DNA of 6,472 bases, taken from contig JAAYHI010000146.1 in assembly GCA_012727415.1 (NCBI GenBank), positions 1-6,472 on the forward strand, read 5' to 3'. Numbering within the stretch: position 1 is the stretch's first letter; every line of letters begins with the position of its first letter. Shown one piece after another: positions 1 to 5,951 of the stretch. The translations under genes were made by a program, and so were the position numbers. Source of the DNA: Bacillota bacterium (lineage in GTDB: Bacteria; Bacillota; Proteinivoracia; UBA4975). The notes under the pieces were generated by a model. That model had not been told where the DNA came from. It worked only from the letters and a program-made list of their open reading frames with translations, and did no database searches.

Positions 1-9
1 ATCTGTCAT
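1..9 (-). CDS. accA: Start of the next gene, probably acetyl-CoA carboxylase carboxyltransferase subunit alpha (partial, three codons)
   Basis: An ATG at positions 9-7 shares ATGA with the accD stop codon and opens a frame reading Met-Thr-Asp before the window ends. A strong Shine-Dalgarno stretch (AGGAGG at 21-16) sits six bases upstream, inside the last accD codons. The identity as accA is inferred only from context: accA normally follows accD in such operons, and AccD needs AccA to form the active carboxyltransferase. Three residues cannot confirm this. Confidence 0.55.
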
Positions 10-845
10 TCCCGCCCTCCTCCCCGGTGGAACCGAAGCAAGCGGGACAAAATTGCTTTCAGGTTCTTTCTTGCAACTACCATATCCAGCATACCGTGCT
101 CCAGGAGGAACTCAGATCTCTGAAACCCTGCCGGCAATGTCTGGCCAATTGTCTGCTCTATTACCCTGGGGCCGGCAAAGCCAATCAGTGCTCCCGGCTC
201 CCCAATGTTGATATCCCCCAGCATGGCAAAGCTGGCCGACACCCCCCCGGTGGTTGGATTGGTAAGTACCGAGATGTACACTACCCGCCTGTCATGGAGG
301 CGGGAAAGGGCGGCGCTGGTCTTTGCCATTTGCATCAGGGCAAAAATACCTTCCTGCATGCGGGCGCCGCCGGAGGCAGAGAATATTATTGCCCCAATCC
401 CCTCACTGCCTGCTCTTTCCAGCATGCGGGCTATTTTTTCTCCCACCACCGCGCCCATGCTCCCCAGCATGAACTCGGGGGCCATAATTCCTGCCAAAGC
501 AGGTTCACCATTGATGCGGCCTTTGCCGGTAATAATTGCCTCCGTCAGGCCGCTGCTTTCCCTGGCCCGGACCAGCTTTTCCTCATAGCCGGGGAAATTT
601 AGGACATTCAGGGATGTAAGCCCGGCATCCATCTCCTCAAAGCTGTTTTCGTCAAAGGTAATGCTGATTCGCTGCCAGGCGGTTAGAGTAAAATGATAAT
701 CGCAAGCGGGACATACATACAAATTTTTTTCCAGTTCTTCCTTGAATTGAATATCATTGCAGCCCGGACATTTGCTGGCGATATCTTTGTGCGCACCGGG
801 ACGGGCGCTCAGCGTGGCGTACTTAGTCTTGCGAAATAAGGCCAT
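6..845 (-). CDS. accD: Acetyl-CoA carboxylase carboxyltransferase subunit beta
   Basis: Beta subunit of the cytoplasmic carboxyltransferase, which with AccA moves CO2 from biotinyl-AccB to acetyl-CoA to give malonyl-CoA. The 279 residues have the family layout. An N-terminal four-cysteine zinc ribbon (Cys26, Cys29, Cys45, Cys48) is followed by a crotonase-like carboxyltransferase domain from about residue 100. That domain carries FMLGSMGAVVGEKI (125-138), SASGGARMQEG (156-166), NPTTGGVSASFAMLGDI (196-212) and IGFAGPRVIEQ (221-231). The length is slightly under that of the E. coli protein (about 304) because both ends are short. The ATG at 845 lies three bases after the accC stop, with a good ribosome site before it. 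The TGA stop overlaps the next ATG, suggesting translational coupling between the two subunits, which must pair in equal amounts. No key motif is missing. Confidence 0.97.
   Translation of the reverse strand: MALFRKTKYATLSARPGAHKDIASKCPGCNDIQFKEELEKNLYVCPACDYHFTLTAWQRISITFDENSFEEMDAGLTSLNVLNFPGYEEKLVRARESSGLTEAIITGKGRINGEPALAGIMAPEFMLGSMGAVVGEKIARMLERAGSEGIGAIIFSASGGARMQEGIFALMQMAKTSAALSRLHDRRVVYISVLTNPTTGGVSASFAMLGDINIGEPGALIGFAGPRVIEQTIGQTLPAGFQRSEFLLEHGMLDMVVARKNLKAILSRLLRFHRGGGRE
16..23 (-). promoter_or_regulatory. Ribosome binding site for the gene after accD
   Basis: Read on the minus strand this is GGAGGAGG, ending six bases before the ATG at 9-7. It lies inside the accD 3' end and is the main evidence that a new gene starts at the ATGA overlap. 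Confidence 0.7.
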
Positions 846-848
846 GTC

Positions 849-2192
849 TTACCTCCCTTTTTCCAGCAACCTTCCCAGCAATGCGGTGCTATAATTGCCG
901 CTGATAAAATCTTTACTGGCTATAATCTCAAGATGCAGGGGAATTGTGGTGGGTATGCCCTCAACCCGTGTCTCCAGAAGAGCTCTTTTCATGCGGGCAA
1001 TTGCCTCCTCCCGGTCCTGCCCCCAGACAATGATCTTTGCAATCATGGAATCGTAATGGGGCGGCACCTGCCACCCAGACCGGGCAACTCCATCTACCCG
1101 CACCCAGGGGCCTCCCGGGCCTTGCCACTCCTGAATTAAGCCCGGGGCAGGCCGGAATCCCCTCTGGGGGTCTTCGGCATTGATGCGGCATTCTATAGCC
1201 CAGCCTCTGAATTCTATATCCTCCTGGGTAATGGCCAGCTGTTCCCCTGCAGCCGCCTGGAGCTGGGCCTTCACTAAATCAATGCCGGTAATCATCTCGG
1301 TGACGGGATGCTCCACCTGGATGCGGGTATTCATCTCCATGAAGTAAAACTTGCCCTCTTTGTCCAGCAAAAACTCCACCGTGCCCACCCCGCTGTAATT
1401 GACAGCCTTGGCGGCCCGAACAGCAGCTTCTCCCATCCGGGCCCGCAAATCCGGGGTCAGGACAGGGCAGGGGGCCTCCTCCAGGAGTTTCTGGTGACGG
1501 CGCTGCACTGAGCAATCCCTCTCACCCAAATGAACCACATTGCCGTGATTGTCGGCCAAAACCTGTATTTCCACATGCCGGGGGCACTGAATGTACTTTT
1601 CCATGTACACTCTGGCATCCCCAAAAGCTGCCTCTCCTTCGCTGCGGGCAATTTCCAGGGCCCGAGACAGGCTTTCCTGTTCCTCCACCAGCCGCATGCC
1701 CTTGCCGCCGCCGCCGGCGGCGGCTTTGAGCATTATGGGATAGCCAATCTCAGCTGCCATGGCTTCTGCCTCTGCCCCGTCAGTCAGGGGACCAGTTCCA
1801 GGGACAACGGGCACTCCCGCCGCTTCCATCAACTCCCTGGCTCGGGTCTTGTTTCCCATTGCCTCAATGGCTTCAGGAGAAGGGCCTATAAAAACAAGGC
1901 CTAACGAGTGACAAAGTTTCGCAAAGCCAGGATTTTCAGCCAAAAAACCATAGCCGGGATGGATGGCGTCGGCCTTCGCCTCCAGGGCCACAGTGAGGAT
2001 ATTTTGCACATTCAGGTAACTGAGCCCGGCGGGAGCAGGGCCGATGCAATACTGCTCATCGGCCAGGGCGACATGGGGAGTGTCTTCATCGCCCTGGGCA
2101 TATACAGCAATAGTTTCCATGCCAAGTTCCCGGCAGGCCCGGATTACCCGGAGGGCAATTTCTCCCCGGTTGGCAATAAGCACCCTGGTCAT
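849..2192 (-). CDS. accC: Acetyl-CoA carboxylase, biotin carboxylase subunit
   Basis: Uses ATP and bicarbonate to carboxylate the biotin on AccB, the first half-reaction of acetyl-CoA carboxylase. The 447 residues match the usual length (449 in E. coli) and all three domains are visible. They are the N-terminal biotin carboxylase fold (VLIANRGEIALRV from residue 4, HPGYGFLAEN 78-87), the ATP-grasp domain (Lys115, Lys156, glycine loop GGGGKGMR 160-167) and the C-terminal domain (ECRINAEDP 334-342, PPHYDSM 377-383). Catalytic and metal-site residues align with E. coli: His206, Gln230, His233, Glu273, Glu286, Asn288, Arg290 and Arg336. A subunit of pyruvate or propionyl-CoA carboxylase is the main alternative, but its place between accB and accD makes AccC much more likely. 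The ATG at 2192 shares ATGA with the accB stop, and the N-terminus is canonical from there. Confidence 0.98.
   Translation of the reverse strand: MTRVLIANRGEIALRVIRACRELGMETIAVYAQGDEDTPHVALADEQYCIGPAPAGLSYLNVQNILTVALEAKADAIHPGYGFLAENPGFAKLCHSLGLVFIGPSPEAIEAMGNKTRARELMEAAGVPVVPGTGPLTDGAEAEAMAAEIGYPIMLKAAAGGGGKGMRLVEEQESLSRALEIARSEGEAAFGDARVYMEKYIQCPRHVEIQVLADNHGNVVHLGERDCSVQRRHQKLLEEAPCPVLTPDLRARMGEAAVRAAKAVNYSGVGTVEFLLDKEGKFYFMEMNTRIQVEHPVTEMITGIDLVKAQLQAAAGEQLAITQEDIEFRGWAIECRINAEDPQRGFRPAPGLIQEWQGPGGPWVRVDGVARSGWQVPPHYDSMIAKIIVWGQDREEAIARMKRALLETRVEGIPTTIPLHLEIIASKDFISGNYSTALLGRLLEKGR
852..859 (-). promoter_or_regulatory. Ribosome binding site for accD
   Basis: On the minus strand this reads AAGGGAGG, in the last accC codons and six bases before the accD ATG. 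It fixes the accD start at 845. Confidence 0.75.
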
Positions 2193-2602
2193 GATTCCAC
2201 CGGGCTCAGTGTCATGATTACCTGGCCGTACTCTACAAGCTCCCCGTCTTTGACGGCTATTTCCACTACCCGTCCTTGTATCTCCGCCTCAATTTCATTC
2301 ATTAGCTTCATGGCCTCGAGTATGCACAATGTGTCTCCCGGCTTCACCAGGGATCCAGGGCGCACAAAGGGTTCAGCCCCTGGAGAGGGAGCCTGGTAAA
2401 AGGTGCCCACCAAGGGGGCCACTACCGCCACCAGCCCTTCCTCCTTAACAGGCGGTGGGACAGCAGCTTCAGGAAGTTCCGGAATGGAGTTTTTGTCCTC
2501 CCGGCGCAAGGTCATCTTTACATCGGCGGCCTCCAGGATGAATTCGCTGAAATCACTGGCCTTAATAGCGTCCACAAGCTTCAACAGTTCTTCAATCTTC
2601 AC
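2189..2602 (-). CDS. accB: Acetyl-CoA carboxylase biotin carboxyl carrier protein
   Basis: Small carrier whose lysine-linked biotin shuttles the carboxyl group between AccC and AccD-AccA. The 137 residues have three parts. The N-terminal region (1-35, KIEELLKLVDAI near the start) is typical of AccB. A short linker rich in Pro, Ala and Glu (about 36-57) follows. The biotinyl/lipoyl-attachment domain (about 58-135) comes last, with the biotin site EAMKLMNE and Lys99 as the modified residue. The segment GTFYQAPSPGAEPF (66-79) corresponds to the AccB 'thumb', which separates it from decarboxylase biotin domains. The protein is a little short for the family (about 150-160), mainly in the linker. 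The start is GTG at 2602, the only non-ATG start among the complete genes. It overlaps the fabZ stop as GTGA and follows a G-rich ribosome site. The frame stays open further upstream inside fabZ, but that extension is Pro/Gly/Arg-rich with no family similarity. Confidence 0.96.
   Translation of the reverse strand: MKIEELLKLVDAIKASDFSEFILEAADVKMTLRREDKNSIPELPEAAVPPPVKEEGLVAVVAPLVGTFYQAPSPGAEPFVRPGSLVKPGDTLCILEAMKLMNEIEAEIQGRVVEIAVKDGELVEYGQVIMTLSPVES
2196..2201 (-). promoter_or_regulatory. Weak ribosome binding site for accC
   Basis: The only purine-rich element before accC reads GGTGGA on the minus strand and ends just three bases before the ATG. It is weaker and closer than any other site in the window, so accC translation probably relies on ribosomes ending accB at the ATGA overlap. 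This is inferred from sequence alone. Confidence 0.4.
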
Positions 2603-3036
2603 CGCCGTCCCCCCTCTGCCAGGGCAAATTTTAGCAGTCCCTGGAAGGCAGGCTCCCCGGAAACCGCGCCCCGCCCTTGGCCAAGGCCGAAGCTCTTCCT
2701 GGCCTTGATGATCTCCACCTCTAACTCCAGTGTCTCCCCAGGGCGAACCTGGCGGCGAAACTTCACCTCGTCCAGGCCGGCAAAAAGGGCCAGCTTGCCA
2801 GCCATTTCTTCCTGACAGAGGATTGCCACTGCCCCCAGTTGCGCCAGGGCCTCGATTTGCAACACCCCCGGGAAGACGGGATAGTTGGGAAAGTGGCCGG
2901 CAAACCACGAAGCCCCGGGATCAACATAGTAAAGACCCCGGGCCCTTTTTCCCGGTTCCAGTTCCGACACCTGGTCCAGCAGGAGAAAGGGCTCCCGGCG
3001 GGGCAGTATCTCTTTAATTTCCTTTCGGTCCAACAT
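2599..3036 (-). CDS. fabZ: 3-hydroxyacyl-ACP dehydratase FabZ
   Basis: Removes water from 3-hydroxyacyl-ACP to give trans-2-enoyl-ACP, the third step of each elongation round. The 145 residues match the family length and show the hot-dog fold pattern. The N-terminal segment IKEILPRREPFLLLD (7-21) is typical. The active-site stretch GHFPNYPVFPGV (47-58) contains catalytic His48, and IEALAQ (61-66) contains Glu62. The 14-residue His-Glu spacing equals that of E. coli FabZ (His54/Glu68). FabA would be longer and differ in this motif, so FabZ is preferred. The ATG at 3036 lies two bases after the fabF TAG and has a clear ribosome site. The frame is open for 41 codons further upstream within fabF, but that part is not FabZ-like. 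The TGA stop overlaps the accB GTG. Confidence 0.96.
   Translation of the reverse strand: MLDRKEIKEILPRREPFLLLDQVSELEPGKRARGLYYVDPGASWFAGHFPNYPVFPGVLQIEALAQLGAVAILCQEEMAGKLALFAGLDEVKFRRQVRPGETLELEVEIIKARKSFGLGQGRGAVSGEPAFQGLLKFALAEGGRR
2609..2616 (-). promoter_or_regulatory. Ribosome binding site that sets the GTG start of accB
   Basis: Reads GAGGGGGG on the minus strand, six bases before the GTG at 2602-2600, within the 3' end of fabZ. It supports the GTG start over the in-frame ATG about 300 bases upstream at 2908, whose use would put accB over most of fabZ. Confidence 0.6.
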
Positions 3037-3038
3037 TG

Positions 3039-4280
3039 CTAGTCCTCCCAGCGGCTCAAAGCCAAAGTTGCGTTGTGGCCGCCAAAGCCCAAGGAGTTTG
3101 TAATTGCCTTTCTCACTAATTGCTTCCGGGGGCCAGAGGGCACATAATCCAAATCGCACTCTGGATCAGGTGCCGAAAGATTAATAGTAGGATGAATGAT
3201 TCCATTTCTCAAAGTCAACACAGTGACAATGAATTCCAATGCTCCGGCTGCCCCCAGAAGGTGGCCGGTCATGGACTTAGTTGAATTTATCGCCAGCTTA
3301 TAGGCATGTTCTCCAAAGACATTCTTTATTGCCCGGGTCTCCAGGGGGTCATTTAGAGGAGTGCTGGTGCCATGGGCATTGACATAATCAATTTCCTCAG
3401 GTGCCCAGCCAGCATCACGTATGGCAGCAGCCATGGCCCGTGCTGCCCCTGCGGCCTCAGGGTGAGGTTGGACAACATGGTAGGCATCTCCGGCGCAGCC
3501 GTAGCCCCATATCTCTGCAAGGATTTCGGCCCCCCTTGCCTTGGCGGTTTCCAGGCTTTCCAAAATTACGACGCCGCTGCCCTCCCCCATGACAAAGCCG
3601 TCCCGGCCACTGTCAAAGGGCCGGCTTGCCCCTTGCGGATCGTCGTTGCGGGCGGACAACGCCCTGGCGGCACAAAAGGCGCCGATTGCCAGGGGAGTAA
3701 CCGCCGCTTCCGTCCCCCCTGCAAACATAATATCTGCTTCCCCCCGGACAATAGTCCTGAAGGCCTCACCAATGGCATCGGTGCCGGAGGCACAGGCTGT
3801 AACCACAGCCCGGACTGGGCCCCTGGCATCAAAGGCTATGGATACATTGCCGGCAGCCATGTTGCTGATCATCATGGGCGCAAAAAAAGGGGTGATGCGG
3901 CGGGGGCCCTTTTCTAAGTAAAGCAGGTGCTGGCTTTCAATAGTGGAAATGCCGCCGACCCCCGAACCAATGATGACTCCTGCCTTTTCGGGATTGAACA
4001 TACCCTGCTCCAGCCCCGACTGGGCCCAGGCCTCCCTGGCAGCGGCCATGGCGTACCAGACAAAGGGGTCGGTGCGTTTTACTTCCCTGGAATCCAGGTA
4101 TAATTCCGGCTGAAAATCCCTGACCTCTCCGGCAATTTGGGTGTAAAACCCGCTGGCATCGAACTTGGAAATTTTAGCAATTCCGCTTTCCCCGGCCAAG
4201 AGGTTTTGCCAGGTGGAGAGGACGTCATTGCCCAGGGGAGAGACGACCCCCAGGCCGGTGACAACAACTCGTCGTTTCAT
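3039..4280 (-). CDS. fabF: 3-oxoacyl-ACP synthase II (beta-ketoacyl-ACP synthase FabF)
   Basis: Condenses malonyl-ACP with an acyl-ACP, releasing CO2 and lengthening the chain by two carbons. The 413 residues equal the E. coli length. The Cys-His-His triad is intact: Cys163 in TACASG, His303 in NAHGTSTPLND and His340 in KSMTGHLLGAAGA, with Lys335 in the same segment. Asp265 (GDAYH) and Phe399 (LGFGGHN) match the gate-loop residues described for E. coli FabF. The N-terminus RRVVVTGLGVVSPLGN from residue 3 is the family signature. FabB and FabH are excluded by the His-His triad together with these FabF-like loops. The frame is open for 13 codons upstream, but the ATG at 4280 is chosen because the ribosome site and the family N-terminus both point to it. 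Confidence 0.97.
   Translation of the reverse strand: MKRRVVVTGLGVVSPLGNDVLSTWQNLLAGESGIAKISKFDASGFYTQIAGEVRDFQPELYLDSREVKRTDPFVWYAMAAAREAWAQSGLEQGMFNPEKAGVIIGSGVGGISTIESQHLLYLEKGPRRITPFFAPMMISNMAAGNVSIAFDARGPVRAVVTACASGTDAIGEAFRTIVRGEADIMFAGGTEAAVTPLAIGAFCAARALSARNDDPQGASRPFDSGRDGFVMGEGSGVVILESLETAKARGAEILAEIWGYGCAGDAYHVVQPHPEAAGAARAMAAAIRDAGWAPEEIDYVNAHGTSTPLNDPLETRAIKNVFGEHAYKLAINSTKSMTGHLLGAAGALEFIVTVLTLRNGIIHPTINLSAPDPECDLDYVPSGPRKQLVRKAITNSLGFGGHNATLALSRWED
3043..3049 (-). promoter_or_regulatory. Ribosome binding site for fabZ
   Basis: Reads GGGAGGA on the minus strand, in the last fabF codons and six bases before the fabZ ATG at 3036. It supports that start over the longer open frame beginning at 3159. 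Confidence 0.7.
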
Positions 4281-4286
4281 TATCTC

Positions 4287-4292
4287 CCTCCT
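4287..4292 (-). promoter_or_regulatory. Ribosome binding site for fabF
   Basis: A perfect AGGAGG on the minus strand, whose first two bases are the end of the fabG TAG stop, six bases before the fabF ATG at 4280. It decides between this ATG and two in-frame ATGs upstream (4319 and 4310) inside fabG. Confidence 0.8.
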
Positions 4293-5031
4293 ACATGGAC
4301 ATGCCGCCATCGACGGCAATTACCTGTCCCGTGATGTATGCAGCCCCCGGTCCGGCCAGAAATACTGCCAGCCTGGCCACATCGGCAACATACCCCGGCC
4401 TGGCCAGGGGAATTGCTTTTAGCATTTCCTGGCGGATATCGCCGGGTAGAACCCTGGTCATATCGGTATCGATAAACCCAGGGGCAATGGCATTGACAGT
4501 AATATTCCTGCCGGCGGCTTCCCTGGCAAGAGCCTTGGTAAGTCCTATAACTCCCGCCTTGGCAGCAGCATAATTCACCTGCCCTGCATTGCCGCGCAGT
4601 CCCACCACCGAGGTAATATTGATAATCCTCCCCGAGCGGGCGCGGGCCATGGCCCGGAAGGCGGCCTTGCAGCAATTAAAGTACCCTTTAAGGTTCACCG
4701 CCAGCACCTCATCCCAATCCTCTTCCTGCATGCGCATCAGCAAGCCATCCCTGGTAATCCCTGCGTTATTCACCAAGATATCCAGCCGGCCCCACTTTTC
4801 CTGGACCTTCTCCACCAGGCCTGCGGCTTGCCTGAGCTGTGAAACATCGGCCTGAAGCGCTTCTGCCTCTCCGCCAGCGCCAACAATCTCATCTGCCACC
4901 GACTGGGCGGCCTCGGCACTTGCCTGATAGTTGACTGCCACCTTTGCTCCTGAAGCTGCCAAGTCCAGGGCAATGCCGCGGCCGATACCGCGGCTGGCGC
5001 CAGTGACTAAAGCAACCTGGCCCTTCAACAT
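4291..5031 (-). CDS. fabG: 3-oxoacyl-ACP reductase FabG
   Basis: NADPH-dependent reductase that turns 3-ketoacyl-ACP into 3-hydroxyacyl-ACP after each condensation. The 246 residues have the classical short-chain dehydrogenase layout: nucleotide-binding TGASRGIG (10-17), NNAG (88-91), the catalytic Ser141, Tyr154 and Lys158 (QVNYAAAKAG), and APGFIDTDM (183-191). The 13-residue Ser-Tyr spacing matches E. coli FabG. The C-terminus YITGQVIAVDGGMSM is typical. Short-chain dehydrogenases are a large family, but the FabG-specific residues and the position between fabD and fabF leave little doubt. The ATG at 5031 lies inside the last codons of fabD (7-base overlap, ATGTTGA). The frame runs 52 codons further upstream, but that part is fabD sequence in another frame with no reductase features. 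Confidence 0.97.
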   Translation of the reverse strand: MLKGQVALVTGASRGIGRGIALDLAASGAKVAVNYQASAEAAQSVADEIVGAGGEAEALQADVSQLRQAAGLVEKVQEKWGRLDILVNNAGITRDGLLMRMQEEDWDEVLAVNLKGYFNCCKAAFRAMARARSGRIINITSVVGLRGNAGQVNYAAAKAGVIGLTKALAREAAGRNITVNAIAPGFIDTDMTRVLPGDIRQEMLKAIPLARPGYVADVARLAVFLAGPGAAYITGQVIAVDGGMSM

Positions 5032-5951
5032 GCTAATTCCCCCTTTAACTGCAATAGATCTTCCGGCTTCTCGACATTTAGTACCCGCAAATCCCTGTTG
5101 ATTTTGCGGGCAAGTCCAGACAGTGTCTTGCCGGGGCCAGCTTCCACCAGGGTGGAAACCCCCATTTCCGCCAGCTTCTCTACGCATTGCTGCCAGAGCA
5201 CAGGGCGGACAACCTGTTCCGTCAACAGCTCCCGGACGTTGTCCTCAGTGACAGGCGCGGCATTGACATTGGACAATACCGCCATCCGGGGAGGGCGAAA
5301 TTTTGCCATTGCAAGGTCGGGACGCAGCTTTTCTGCAGCCGGTTTCAGCAGGGAGCAGTGAAAGGGAGCACTGACCTCTATCGGCACTGCCCGCCTGGCG
5401 CCGGCAGCCTTTGCCGCTTCCACCACCCTTTTTACTGCCTGATTTTCCCCCGACACCACTACCTGGCCGGGGCAGTTAAAATTGGCGGCCTCAACTACCC
5501 CATCAACCTGGCGGCACAACTCCACCACCTGGGTCGCCCCCAGCCCAAAGATGGCAGCCATTCCCCCCACCCCGGCAGGGACTGCCTCCTGCATATAGCG
5601 CCCCCGCCGGGATACCAGCCGCACTGCCTCTTCAAATGGCAGCATCCCCCCTGTCCCCAGGGCGCTATACTCCCCCAGGCTCAATCCCGCTGCCGCCGCA
5701 GGCACAATTCCATACTCCGCCTCCAGCAAGGCGGCAATGGCGCAGCTTAAGATTAAAATTGCGGGCTGAGCATTTTCAGTCAAGGTCAGCTCTGAGGCCG
5801 AGCCCCGAAAACACAGTTTACTTAAGTTGCACCCAAGGGCATCGTCCCCCCGCTGAAAATATTCCCGAACCAGGGGAAACTGCTCATAGAGCTCCCTGCC
5901 CATCCCCGGGTATTGGGCCCCCTGGCCTGGAAAGACAAAGGCTACTTTCAT
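5025..5951 (-). CDS. fabD: Malonyl-CoA:ACP transacylase
   Basis: Transfers malonyl from CoA to the phosphopantetheine arm of ACP, loading the extender unit used by FabF. The 308 residues match the usual length. PGQGAQYPGMG (8-18) is the N-terminal signature. The nucleophile Ser91 lies in GLSLGE and its partner His198 in SAPFHCSLL. Arg116 aligns with the malonyl-carboxylate-binding arginine (Arg117 in E. coli) and Gln246 with Gln250. GPGKTLSGL (272-280) is the C-terminal signature. The nucleophile elbow has Leu90 where E. coli has His (GHSLGE); I recall this variant from other clostridial FabD proteins, so it need not mean loss of function. The ATG at 5951 shares ATGA with the fabK stop, and the gene runs 7 bases into fabG. 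Confidence 0.97.
   Translation of the reverse strand: MKVAFVFPGQGAQYPGMGRELYEQFPLVREYFQRGDDALGCNLSKLCFRGSASELTLTENAQPAILILSCAIAALLEAEYGIVPAAAAGLSLGEYSALGTGGMLPFEEAVRLVSRRGRYMQEAVPAGVGGMAAIFGLGATQVVELCRQVDGVVEAANFNCPGQVVVSGENQAVKRVVEAAKAAGARRAVPIEVSAPFHCSLLKPAAEKLRPDLAMAKFRPPRMAVLSNVNAAPVTEDNVRELLTEQVVRPVLWQQCVEKLAEMGVSTLVEAGPGKTLSGLARKINRDLRVLNVEKPEDLLQLKGELAC
5039..5046 (-). promoter_or_regulatory. Ribosome binding site for fabG
   Basis: Reads AAAGGGGG on the minus strand, seven bases before the fabG ATG and inside the fabD 3' end. It supports the start at 5031. Confidence 0.6.

Noticed and set aside
361..405. Possible divergence in AccD catalytic motifs
   Set aside because: The SASGGARMQEG glycine motif is intact, and the FMLGSMG variant resembles forms I recall from other AccD proteins such as that of Bacillus, so nothing suggests loss of function.
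27..602. Long plus-strand open frame (191 codons) antisense to accD
   Set aside because: It lies fully inside accD, has no recognisable domain, and its composition reflects the GC-rich complementary strand. Similar shadows lie opposite fabF (3372-3917) and fabD (5187-5750).
600..845. AT-richer stretch at the 5' end of accD compared with its neighbours
   Set aside because: It encodes the Lys-, Phe- and Asn-rich zinc ribbon region, with normal motifs; amino acid composition explains it and there are no transfer boundaries.
1707..1724. Perfect 18-base palindrome of GCC and GGC triplets
   Set aside because: It falls exactly on the Ala-Ala-Ala-Gly-Gly-Gly part of the AccC glycine loop. Ala GCC and Gly GGC codons are reverse complements, so the symmetry follows from protein sequence and codon choice. 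There is no T-run, so it is not a terminator.
2603..2908. Upstream in-frame extension of accB starting at the ATG at 2908
   Set aside because: It covers most of fabZ on the same strand, is rich in Pro, Gly and Arg with no AccB similarity, and the GTG at 2602 has a good ribosome site and a typical AccB N-terminus.
3037..3159. Upstream extension of fabZ into fabF
   Set aside because: The extra 41 residues are the fabF 3' end read in another frame; FabZ similarity and the ribosome site both begin at 3036.
5032..5187. Upstream extension of fabG into fabD
   Set aside because: The extra 52 residues are fabD sequence in another frame; the reductase fold starts at residue 1 of the 5031 start.
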